From a methanogenic archaeon ISO4-H5 (GTDB lineage: Archaea; Thermoplasmatota; Thermoplasmata; Methanomassiliicoccales; Methanomethylophilaceae), in assembly GCA_001560915.1 (NCBI GenBank), contig CP014214.1:1736001-1800000 (forward strand): a DNA stretch of 64,000 nucleotides, written 5' to 3'. This document shows, in pieces, positions 38,159 to 44,958 of this stretch. Both the position numbers and the translations under genes were made by a program. Each line of letters begins with the position of its first letter. The stretch's first letter is position 1. The notes beneath the pieces are model-generated. The model made no database searches, was not told where the DNA came from, and saw only the letters and a program-made list of their open reading frames with translations.

Positions 38159-38201
38159 GGTTGAGCCTTTACGGGTTCGTTAATCAATTGCAAAAAAACG
38201 C

Positions 38202-38260
38202 GTCTGGGTCTTAGAATTGTCAAAAAACCGCGATTTTCGGATATCAGTGTCTGGGTCTTA
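38202..38260. repeat. Two direct repeats upstream of the 36165 gene
   Basis: gtctgggtctta occurs at 38202-38213 and 38249-38260, 47 bp apart. Both copies also follow a caaaaaa[ac]cgcg stretch at unequal distance. They lie 73 and 120 bp upstream of the 38129 start and could be operators. Confidence 0.6.
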
Positions 38261-38377
38261 TCACTTTTTTCCTTCGGAATCGCATTCTGACGATTTTTGC
38301 ATGCTGGCTCATGTGCTTCTGCTGAAACCATACCCACTGTTTTAGCTCGCCCGCGCCCGCCTTTCCCGCGCGCATAC

Positions 38378-38386
38378 AATAATATA
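38378..38386 (+). promoter_or_regulatory. TATA box of beta-CASP nuclease gene
   Basis: AATAATATA; predicted start near 38408 gives a leader of about 95 nt, longer than for most first genes here, with a strong AGGAGAT ribosome site before the ATG. Confidence 0.5.
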
Positions 38387-38503
38387 GGGAGAGGGATTAA
38401 GAGGGTCATTCACGCACGGCAATAGCCGTTGCTATCACAGTCTCGGAGAGCCGCTCTCCATTCATGCCGAAAGGCAAAATCACAGACACAGGAGATAAAA
38501 CCC

Positions 38504-39745
38504 ATGAAAATGAAATGCAACTTCCTCGGAGGGGCCGACATCGTTGGACGTATGGCCATGACGATGGAGGTCGACGGGAAAACCATGCTTGTGGAGTACG
38601 GAATCAGTCCCACCAAGCCCCCGGAGTACCCGCTCCCCATCCCCGGAAAAATCGATCACGTTTTCCTGACCCACAGCCACCTCGACCACTGCGGTATGAT
38701 CCCCGCAGTGTGCGGAAAACAGAACTGCGAGCTGTTCACCACCCCTCTGACCGCCGAGATCGCGGAGCTGATGATGTACGACAGTCTCAAGATCGCCAAG
38801 GCCGAGGGATACCCCCAGCCCTACACTCAGAAGGACATCGAGACTACCATGAAGCACGTCGTCCCCCTCACCTTCGACGACACCATCGAGCTCGGTAAGG
38901 TCGACGTCACCTTCCGTTCCGCGGGACACGTCCCCGGAGCCACCATGTTCGAGTTCCAGGGAGAAGAGGGCAGCACCATCTACTCCGGCGACATCCACAC
39001 CGAGGACCAGAAACTGGTTCTCGGAGCCAGACCCAGGGACTGCAGGAACCTCTTCATCGAGGGAACCTACGGAGGCAGGAACCATCCCCCGAAGGAGGAA
39101 ACCATCAACGCCTTCATCGCCAAGATTGACGAGGTCATCGACCGCGGAGGAAGGGTCATCATCCCCTGCTTCGCCGTCGGAAGGACCCAGGAGATCATGC
39201 TCCTGCTGAAGAACCTCGGATACGAGATGTGGGTCGACGGAATGGGAAGGAGCGTCACCAACCTCTTCCTCGACTACCCCGAGTACATCAGGAACGCCAA
39301 ATCCCTCAAAGCCGCCAAGAAGACCTTCAACGAGGTCAGGAGCAGCGCCATGAGGCGCAAGGCCGTGGAGGGCCAGATCATCGTCACCACCGGAGGAATG
39401 CTGGACGGAGGACCTGTCCTCACCTACCTCAGGACCCTCAAGGACGACCCCAAGAACGCCATCCTCCTCGTCGGTTACCAGGCAGAGGACACCAACGGAA
39501 GGATGCTCATGGAGAAGGGCTGCATCGACCTCGACGGAGAGATCGTCAATGTGGCATGCGAAGTGCAGAAGTTCGACTTCTCCGCACACGCGGGACACGA
39601 CCAGATCGTCGAGTTCATCCGCGCCTGCGACCCCGAGAACGTCATCATCATGCACTCGGAGACCAGGGAGCTCTTCCTCCCCGACCTCGAGGATTACAAC
39701 GTGATCCTTCCCAAACCCAACGAACCCTTCGAGCTGGATATATGA
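38504..39745 (+). CDS. Beta-CASP metallo-beta-lactamase ribonuclease
   Basis: A 413-residue zinc-dependent RNA nuclease. The metallo-beta-lactamase core has HSHLDHCG, RSAGHVPGA and YSGDIHTEDQ; the beta-CASP insert has IPCFAVGRTQEIML, FSAHAGHD and HSETREL. There is no N-terminal KH pair, so it resembles the shorter aCPSF2/RNase J-like archaeal enzymes rather than the termination factor FttA. The ATG at 38504 follows AGGAGAT at 8 nt. It overlaps nadC by 4 nt (ATGA). Confidence 0.92.
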   Translation: MKMKCNFLGGADIVGRMAMTMEVDGKTMLVEYGISPTKPPEYPLPIPGKIDHVFLTHSHLDHCGMIPAVCGKQNCELFTTPLTAEIAELMMYDSLKIAKAEGYPQPYTQKDIETTMKHVVPLTFDDTIELGKVDVTFRSAGHVPGATMFEFQGEEGSTIYSGDIHTEDQKLVLGARPRDCRNLFIEGTYGGRNHPPKEETINAFIAKIDEVIDRGGRVIIPCFAVGRTQEIMLLLKNLGYEMWVDGMGRSVTNLFLDYPEYIRNAKSLKAAKKTFNEVRSSAMRRKAVEGQIIVTTGGMLDGGPVLTYLRTLKDDPKNAILLVGYQAEDTNGRMLMEKGCIDLDGEIVNVACEVQKFDFSAHAGHDQIVEFIRACDPENVIIMHSETRELFLPDLEDYNVILPKPNEPFELDI

Positions 39746-40563
39746 ACGCTCCGGACCTCAGACCCTTCCTCGAGGAGGATGTCGGCAGCGGCGACGTGAC
39801 CGCGGACATCTTCCTCCCCGAAGGTGACGGCAAGGCCGTCATCACCTGCGAAGAGGACTGCGTGGTGGCAGGCCTCGACGAGGCGGTAACCATTTTCGCC
39901 ATCGGCGGCGTCAAGACTAAGGAATTCGTCAAAGACGGCGACTTCGTCAAGTCAGGGACCGTCATACTGGAAGCGAGCGGTTCGCTCAAATCGCTGATGA
40001 CCTGCGAACGCACCGCACTCAACTTCCTCATGAGGATGAGCGGCATCGCTACCCTCACCCACACCATCTCGGAGGAAGTCCATGCGATAGATCCAGACCT
40101 CCGTATCGCGGCCACCCGCAAGACCACTCCCGGCTTCCGTTATTTCGAGAAGAAGGCGGTCTCGCTGGGCGGAGGATGGACCCACCGCTTCGGCCTCTAC
40201 GACATGGCCATGGTCAAGGACAACCATATCGCGGCGGTCGGAGGCATCGACCGTATCGCCGAGCTCATGAAGAACGTCCCCGAAGGACTCAAGGTCGAGA
40301 TCGAGGTCCTGGACTTCGACGAGGGCATCAAGGCGGCCAAATGCGGTGCGGACATCGTCATGGCGGATCACTTCCCCCCGGAGGAGGTCAGAAAACTGCG
40401 CGATGCACTCAGGAAGATCAATCCCGACATCCTCGTGGAGGCCTCGGGAAACATCACCTCCAAGACCGCGGTGAAATACGCGGGATGCGCCGATATAGTA
40501 TCCCTCGGTGAACTCACCCATTCCCCCAGAGCTGTCCATTTCTCTATGGATATGACATACTGA
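39742..40563 (+). CDS. Nicotinate-nucleotide pyrophosphorylase (carboxylating)
   Basis: A 273-residue NadC that joins quinolinate and PRPP to make nicotinate mononucleotide for NAD synthesis. It has EEDVGSGDVTAD, MTCERTALNFLMRMSGIAT, ATRKTTPGFRYFEKKAV and KDNHIAAVGG. Full length. It overlaps the preceding nuclease gene by 4 nt. No nadA or nadB in the window. Confidence 0.95.
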   Translation: MNAPDLRPFLEEDVGSGDVTADIFLPEGDGKAVITCEEDCVVAGLDEAVTIFAIGGVKTKEFVKDGDFVKSGTVILEASGSLKSLMTCERTALNFLMRMSGIATLTHTISEEVHAIDPDLRIAATRKTTPGFRYFEKKAVSLGGGWTHRFGLYDMAMVKDNHIAAVGGIDRIAELMKNVPEGLKVEIEVLDFDEGIKAAKCGADIVMADHFPPEEVRKLRDALRKINPDILVEASGNITSKTAVKYAGCADIVSLGELTHSPRAVHFSMDMTY

Positions 40564-40598
40564 GCGAGTCTAAATACAGGGGAACGGATTCTACCCTC

Positions 40599-40838
40599 AT
40601 GGCATTGGATTTCAGCCAATACAAATGCGAATTCTGCGGAGCTCCCTGCACCCAGGTCCTCTTCGCGGCCTTCCTGTGCGACAAGAAGGAATGCGTGGAC
40701 AAGGCCAGAGAAGCAAGGGGCGGTCCCGGCGGACACATGAACCGCAAGGCCGCAGGGAAATCTATCCTCCCCGAGGACATCATCCGCGAGGATCAGATCA
40801 TCAACGCCTCGGCGACCGAGGATCCCAAAAACGATTGA
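40599..40838 (+). CDS. Small zinc-binding protein
   Basis: A 79-residue protein with Cys at 10, 13, 17, 27 and 32 (CEFCGAPC then CDKKEC), suited to one zinc site. The second half is basic then acidic. No family recognised. It follows nadC by 35 bp and ends at a strong hairpin. Codon use matches its neighbours, so I take it as real. Confidence 0.75.
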   Translation: MALDFSQYKCEFCGAPCTQVLFAAFLCDKKECVDKAREARGGPGGHMNRKAAGKSILPEDIIREDQIINASATEDPKND

Positions 40839-40849
40839 ATTTGTTTTTT

Positions 40850-40875
40850 CCAGATGAGGGTCTCCCCTCATCTGG
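40850..40875. terminator. Bidirectional terminator hairpin
   Basis: An 11-bp perfect stem (40850-40860 with 40865-40875) with a 4-nt loop, between the convergent 40599 gene and purH. A T-run (ttgttttttc) precedes it on the plus strand. Confidence 0.65.
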
Positions 40876-40882
40876 GTATGTT

Positions 40883-42442
40883 TCATCCGTGCCTGAAGAC
40901 ACGGCAGCCGGTATAAACCATCGCGATGTTGTGCTCGTTGGCAGCATCGATGGATTCCTGATCCCTGACGCTTCCTCCGGGCTGGATGATGGCGGTGATT
41001 CCCGCCTCGGCGGCTGCATCCACAGCGTCCCTGAAGGGGAAGAACGCATCGGAGGCCATTACGCATCCCTTGGTGGGCTCGTTGGCCTTGAAGGATGCGA
41101 TCTTGGCGGAATCGACACGGCTCATCTGTCCGGCTCCGATTCCGACAGCGTGCTCTCCGCGGACGTACACGACAGCGTTGGAGGTGACGTGCTTGGCGAG
41201 TTTCCATGCGAACAGCAGGGAGTGAGCCTCCTCCTTGGTGGGTGCGCGCTTGGTGACGACCTGCAGGTTCTCGGGATCCACGGGAACGTCCTCGTCTGTC
41301 TGGACGAGCAGTCCTCCCTGGACCTTTTTGGTCTTCATCTCCCTGACACGGTAGGCGGGTCCGATGGGCTGGTTGGTCCTGAGGAGACGGATGCTCTTCT
41401 TGAGGGACAGCACCTCGAGTGCCTCCTTGTCGAAGTCGGGTGCGATGACTGCCTCCACGAAGTACTCGTGGATCATGTTGGCGGTCTCCAGGTCGCACTT
41501 GCGGTTCAGCGCGATGACGCAGCCGAAAGCGGAGAGGGGATCGACATCGTATGCGGTCCTGAATGCCTTGGCGATGGTGTCGTCGCTGGCGAGTCCGCAG
41601 GGGTTGGTGTGTTTCATGATGGTCGCGGTGGGCCTCTCGAAGTCCATCACGATGTCCAGGGCCTTGTCCAGGTCGAGGATGTTGTTGTAAGAGAGCTCCT
41701 TTCCGTGAAGGATCTCCGCCTTGGCGACGGTGACGCCCTTGGTAAAGGGCATGGAATAGAAGGCTGCCTTCTGGTTGGGGTTCTCTCCGTACCTGAGGTC
41801 GCAGACCTTCTCCACAGGCTGGGGCCAGGAAGCAGGGAACAGCTCCTTGGCGAAGCGGGGGTTCATCTGGCTGGCGATCATCGCATCGTAGTTGGCGGTG
41901 ACGGTGAAGGCGTTGGCCATGAGGGTTGCGAGCAGATCCTCTCCGATCTCTCCGTCGTTGGCCTTCATGGCATCGAGGATGTCGGAGTACTGCTCAGGTC
42001 CGGTGACGACCGCCACGGACTTGTAGTTCTTGGCAGCGGCACGAATCATGCTGGGTCCCCCGATGTCGATGTTCTCGACGATCTCCTCGAGAGTTGCTCC
42101 CTCCTTGAGAACGGTCTGTTTGAAGGGATAGAGGTTGACGACGATCATGTCGATGGGCTCGATACCCATGTCGGCGATGGCCTTCATGTGCTCGGGCACG
42201 TCCCTCCTTGCCAGGATTCCTGCGTGGATCTTGGGGTGAAGGGTCTTGACACGGCCGTCGAGCATCTCCGGGAATCCGGTAACCTCGGCCACCTCGATGA
42301 CCTTGATACCGTTCTCGTTCAGAAGCCTGTAGGTTCCGCCGGTGGAGATGATCTCCACACCCATGGATGCGAGGGCTTTGGCGAACTCCACGATACCGGA
42401 TTTGTCCGATACGCTGATGATTGCTCTCTTGATTTTTACCAG
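40883..42442 (-). CDS. PurH, AICAR transformylase/IMP cyclohydrolase
   Basis: A 519-residue bifunctional purine enzyme. The N-terminal cyclohydrolase (STGGTYRLL, KTLHPKIHAGILARRD) and C-terminal transformylase (MKHTNPCGLA, RYGENPNQKAA) are both intact. Homology requires the N-terminal VKIKRAIISVSDKSGIVEF, which lies upstream of the first GTG/ATG; the only plausible start is CTG at 42442-42440, with GGAGG 7 nt before it. It uses 10-formyl-tetrahydrofolate, consistent with folD in this window. Confidence 0.92.
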   Translation of the reverse strand: MVKIKRAIISVSDKSGIVEFAKALASMGVEIISTGGTYRLLNENGIKVIEVAEVTGFPEMLDGRVKTLHPKIHAGILARRDVPEHMKAIADMGIEPIDMIVVNLYPFKQTVLKEGATLEEIVENIDIGGPSMIRAAAKNYKSVAVVTGPEQYSDILDAMKANDGEIGEDLLATLMANAFTVTANYDAMIASQMNPRFAKELFPASWPQPVEKVCDLRYGENPNQKAAFYSMPFTKGVTVAKAEILHGKELSYNNILDLDKALDIVMDFERPTATIMKHTNPCGLASDDTIAKAFRTAYDVDPLSAFGCVIALNRKCDLETANMIHEYFVEAVIAPDFDKEALEVLSLKKSIRLLRTNQPIGPAYRVREMKTKKVQGGLLVQTDEDVPVDPENLQVVTKRAPTKEEAHSLLFAWKLAKHVTSNAVVYVRGEHAVGIGAGQMSRVDSAKIASFKANEPTKGCVMASDAFFPFRDAVDAAAEAGITAIIQPGGSVRDQESIDAANEHNIAMVYTGCRVFRHG

Positions 42443-42497
42443 ATTTATACCTCCGTTTTGGGATAATTAGGTATGTGGATTCTTATCGCGGGAAAGT

Positions 42498-42505
42498 AAA
42501 TATAT
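42498..42505. promoter_or_regulatory. Shared TATA box of purH and the methyltransferase
   Basis: AAATATAT reads as a TATA element both ways. It predicts starts near 42476 for purH and near 42527 for the 42550/42657 genes. Confidence 0.5.
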
Positions 42506-42549
42506 GTTCACACGCGCACGCGACCGGGAGACGGTGTTTTTCCGCATAA

Positions 42550-42660
42550 ATGGCCTTTGCAGGCTACGAATCGGTATCCTGGGAGAGCATTCCGGAACAC
42601 TGGATACGGAGGTATCCCTACCCGCCGCCTACCGAACATTTTTGTGATAGAGATGCATGA
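42550..42660 (+). CDS. 36-residue ORF coupled to methyltransferase
   Basis: A short ORF from ATG 42550 to TGA 42658-42660, whose stop overlaps the methyltransferase ATG as ATGA. The product is aromatic and proline-rich (MAFAGYESVSWESIPEHW...), ending in a Cys and acidic residues. The predicted transcript start lies about 23 nt upstream. It could be a small protein or a leader peptide; no homologue is recognised. Confidence 0.5.
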   Translation: MAFAGYESVSWESIPEHWIRRYPYPPPTEHFCDRDA

Positions 42661-43262
42661 CCCAGACAATGAAAAAGAAAGAGCTGGAGATGCTGCTCGA
42701 GAAGGTGAGGCCCTTCGCCGAACCCGATCCGCGGCTGGAACAGTACCCGACCCCGGCGGTGATTGCGGCCGACATCACATATTCGGCTTACGCCGCAGGG
42801 GACATCGAGGGCATGAAGGTCCTCGACCTGGGGTGCGGCACGGGGATGTTCTCCGTGGCGGCAGCTCTTCTGGGGGCGGGAGCGGTCGTAGGATATGACA
42901 TATCCGAGAAAGCGCTCAGCATAGCGGAACAGAACGCCGGGGATCTGGGTCTCAGCATAACGTTCAAGCAGTCGGACATCCGCGACGTTGAAGAAGGTGC
43001 GGACACGGTGCTCATGAACCCTCCCTTCGGCAGCCAGAACCGTAATGCGGACCGCCCGTTCCTGGAGAAAGCCCTTGAATCGGCGGAGAGGGTCTACTCC
43101 ATCCATATGGCCAACACCTTGGATTTCGTCAGGACATTCGCCGAGGAACGTGGACGGAAGGTCGTCTCTCATAAAATTTATAAGTACGTAATCCCCCATA
43201 CTTTCTCGTTCCATACCAAGATGAAACAGACCGTGGAAATTGCCGCGGTGGTTATACATTGA
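42657..43262 (+). CDS. METTL5-like RNA methyltransferase
   Basis: A 201-residue SAM-dependent N6-adenine methyltransferase. Motif I is VLDLGCGTGMFSVAA and the catalytic motif is NPPFGSQ. An N-terminal LEQYPTPAVIAADITY matches METTL5-type rRNA methyltransferases. It likely methylates rRNA adenine. The ATG overlaps the TGA of a 36-codon ORF; csl4 follows 16 nt later. Confidence 0.9.
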   Translation: MTQTMKKKELEMLLEKVRPFAEPDPRLEQYPTPAVIAADITYSAYAAGDIEGMKVLDLGCGTGMFSVAAALLGAGAVVGYDISEKALSIAEQNAGDLGLSITFKQSDIRDVEEGADTVLMNPPFGSQNRNADRPFLEKALESAERVYSIHMANTLDFVRTFAEERGRKVVSHKIYKYVIPHTFSFHTKMKQTVEIAAVVIH

Positions 43263-43278
43263 CATTCAGAGAGATAAC

Positions 43279-43839
43279 ATGACTCAGAAACAGGTTCTTC
43301 CCGGAGACGAGATTGCGGTTGAGGAGGAGTACGTGGCTGCGGAAGGCACCTACGTAAGGGACGGTAAGATCTACGCCTCCCAGGTCGGCACCCTCGTACT
43401 CGACGACAACGAATGCATCGCGAAGGTCGTCTCCTACAATCCCCCCAACATCCTTCAGATCGGAGACGTCGTCTACCTCAACATCGATGACTGCAGGAAG
43501 ACCATGGCCACTGCCACCGCCATCGCCACCGAAGGCAACGACAGGCCCATCGGCAGCAGCACCGTCGCCACCATCCATGTCTCCAAGATCTCCCCAGACT
43601 ACACCGACAACGTGGCCGACGAGTTCAGGAAGGGAGACCTGGTCCGCGGTAAGGTCATCAGTGTCAAACCCTCGCTCCAGCTCACCACCAAGGAACCTCA
43701 TCTCGGAGTCGTCCGCGCCCAATGCGGTATCTGCAAGACCGAACTGGTCCCCAAGGGAAAGAAGAACCTCTTCTGTCCCAAATGCAAGCGCTCACAGCCC
43801 AGGAAACTGGCGGACGACTACGGAGACGTCGTAATATGA
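43279..43839 (+). CDS. Exosome subunit Csl4
   Basis: A 186-residue RNA-binding cap protein of the archaeal exosome. N-terminal domain (PGDEIAVEEEYVAAEGTY), a central S1 domain (about 60-135) and a C-terminal zinc ribbon (CGICKTELVP...CPKCKRS). The start ATG at 43279 follows AGAGATAAC. It overlaps a small ORF by 4 nt. Confidence 0.92.
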   Translation: MTQKQVLPGDEIAVEEEYVAAEGTYVRDGKIYASQVGTLVLDDNECIAKVVSYNPPNILQIGDVVYLNIDDCRKTMATATAIATEGNDRPIGSSTVATIHVSKISPDYTDNVADEFRKGDLVRGKVISVKPSLQLTTKEPHLGVVRAQCGICKTELVPKGKKNLFCPKCKRSQPRKLADDYGDVVI

Positions 43840-44021
43840 TGACAGAGCAGGAACTCAAGCAGATGCAGGCCCTCAAGGATGAGGTCGCCTCCCTCCGCTC
43901 CGAACTCAACAGTCTCCGCGGATTCGTCAAAGCCCTCTATTCCATGATGGATGAGGACGAACAGTACGACGGCCCCGAAGGACTCGCCGACGGAGTCGAT
44001 TTCAGAGGCATCAACACATGA
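43836..44021 (+). CDS. Small acidic coiled-coil protein
   Basis: A 61-residue protein: a heptad-like helix (about residues 3-42, LKQMQALKDEVASLRSELN) and an acidic tail. It overlaps csl4 by 4 nt upstream and the ThiI-like gene by 4 nt downstream, so it is translated with them. No family recognised. It might be a partner of Csl4 or of the PP-loop enzyme. Confidence 0.75.
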   Translation: MMTEQELKQMQALKDEVASLRSELNSLRGFVKALYSMMDEDEQYDGPEGLADGVDFRGINT

Positions 44022-44644
44022 AAGTCCTGTGCCTTCTCTCCGGCGGCATCGATTCACCGGTGGCCGCCTATCTCATGTCGAAAGTGGGAGCTGAGGTCAT
44101 ACTTTTGCACATGGACCTGAGCCCCTATGCCGACGAGAGACTTCTCGGGAAGGTCAAGAAACAGACCGAAGCCCTGCGTCAGGCCACAGGGAAGGACATT
44201 CCCCTTTACGCCTCACCCCACGGCATCGCCCAGCAGGTCATCGTGGACAAGGCGGACAGCCTCTATCGCTGCATCCTCTGCAAGCACGTGATGCAGCTGA
44301 CCGCCAAGAACCTGTGTCAGAAACTCGGAGCATCCGCCATCGTCATGGGTGATTCCTTGGGACAGGTCGCCTCCCAGACCCTGCTGAACATCAGGTCCGA
44401 GGTGAACGGTGTGGGCATCCCGATCATAAGGCCGCTCATCGGTTACGACAAACTGGAGATCATCGAGATTGCCAAGAAGATCGGTACCTACGAGATATCC
44501 AACATGGAGGCCAGGGAATGCACCATAGTTCCCAAGAAAGTAGTCACCGAATCCGACATCAAGAAGTCCCAGGAACTCTATGAAGCCATCGATTCGCTGA
44601 CACTAGCCGAGAAATCGGCCGAAGCCACCGTCAGAGTCCTCTGA
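44018..44644 (+). CDS. ThiI-like PP-loop sulfurtransferase
   Basis: A 208-residue ATP-pyrophosphatase with LLSGGIDSPVAAYLM and a conserved MGDSLGQVASQTL segment, as in ThiI. The THUMP and rhodanese domains are absent. A CILC pair (about residues 87-90) may act in sulfur transfer. It likely makes 4-thiouridine in tRNA or works in thiamine synthesis; which one is unclear. Last gene of the methyltransferase-csl4 run. Confidence 0.85.
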   Translation: MKVLCLLSGGIDSPVAAYLMSKVGAEVILLHMDLSPYADERLLGKVKKQTEALRQATGKDIPLYASPHGIAQQVIVDKADSLYRCILCKHVMQLTAKNLCQKLGASAIVMGDSLGQVASQTLLNIRSEVNGVGIPIIRPLIGYDKLEIIEIAKKIGTYEISNMEARECTIVPKKVVTESDIKKSQELYEAIDSLTLAEKSAEATVRVL

Positions 44645-44649
44645 AACTA

Positions 44650-44934
44650 TCAGTGACTGTTCCTTTTGGCGACTGTGTAATTGTAGAATGCGGGGCAGGA
44701 ATCGATCTCTTCCTCATCGTAGAGCATATCCATGGTGATACGCTCGATGTAAGGTGCCTGGACGCGGGACACGTAGATAGTATAGTCCCCGACAGGGATC
44801 TTCACATCCGACTCTTTGAAAGGCTTAACCTCTGTAGAAACGAGGGCCGGGCCGAGACATGCGGTGCACACACGGAAATCGTGTTTCTCACGGAGGACCA
44901 TCTCCCTGACCGCATCATCTACTTCGATCTGCAT
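44650..44934 (-). CDS. Conserved small hypothetical protein
   Basis: A 94-residue protein with CTAC (C23, C26) and a third Cys near 80. The text KPFKESDVKIPVGDYTIYVS looks like a beta-rich core. Not recognised with confidence. Convergent with the ThiI-like gene 5 bp away. The helicase gene ending at 44959 lies just upstream on the same strand. Confidence 0.7.
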   Translation of the reverse strand: MQIEVDDAVREMVLREKHDFRVCTACLGPALVSTEVKPFKESDVKIPVGDYTIYVSRVQAPYIERITMDMLYDEEEIDSCPAFYNYTVAKRNSH

Positions 44935-44958
44935 ACTTGCGGGATTACGATTCAGTAT

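Larger units (their letters stand above)
38130..38503. other. Divergent intergenic region
   Basis: A 374-bp gap between the membrane protein and the beta-CASP nuclease. It holds TATA boxes in both directions (38151-38158 minus, 38378-38386 plus), two copies of gtctgggtctta (38202-38213, 38249-38260) and, in the nuclease leader, a small GGAGAG/CTCTCC hairpin at about 38443-38459. No gene or RNA was recognised. Confidence 0.6.

Noticed and set aside
38464-38520. Possible upstream ORF (ATG at 38464) in the leader of the beta-CASP gene
   Set aside because: It runs out of frame into the nuclease gene with no coupling stop and no ribosome site of its own.
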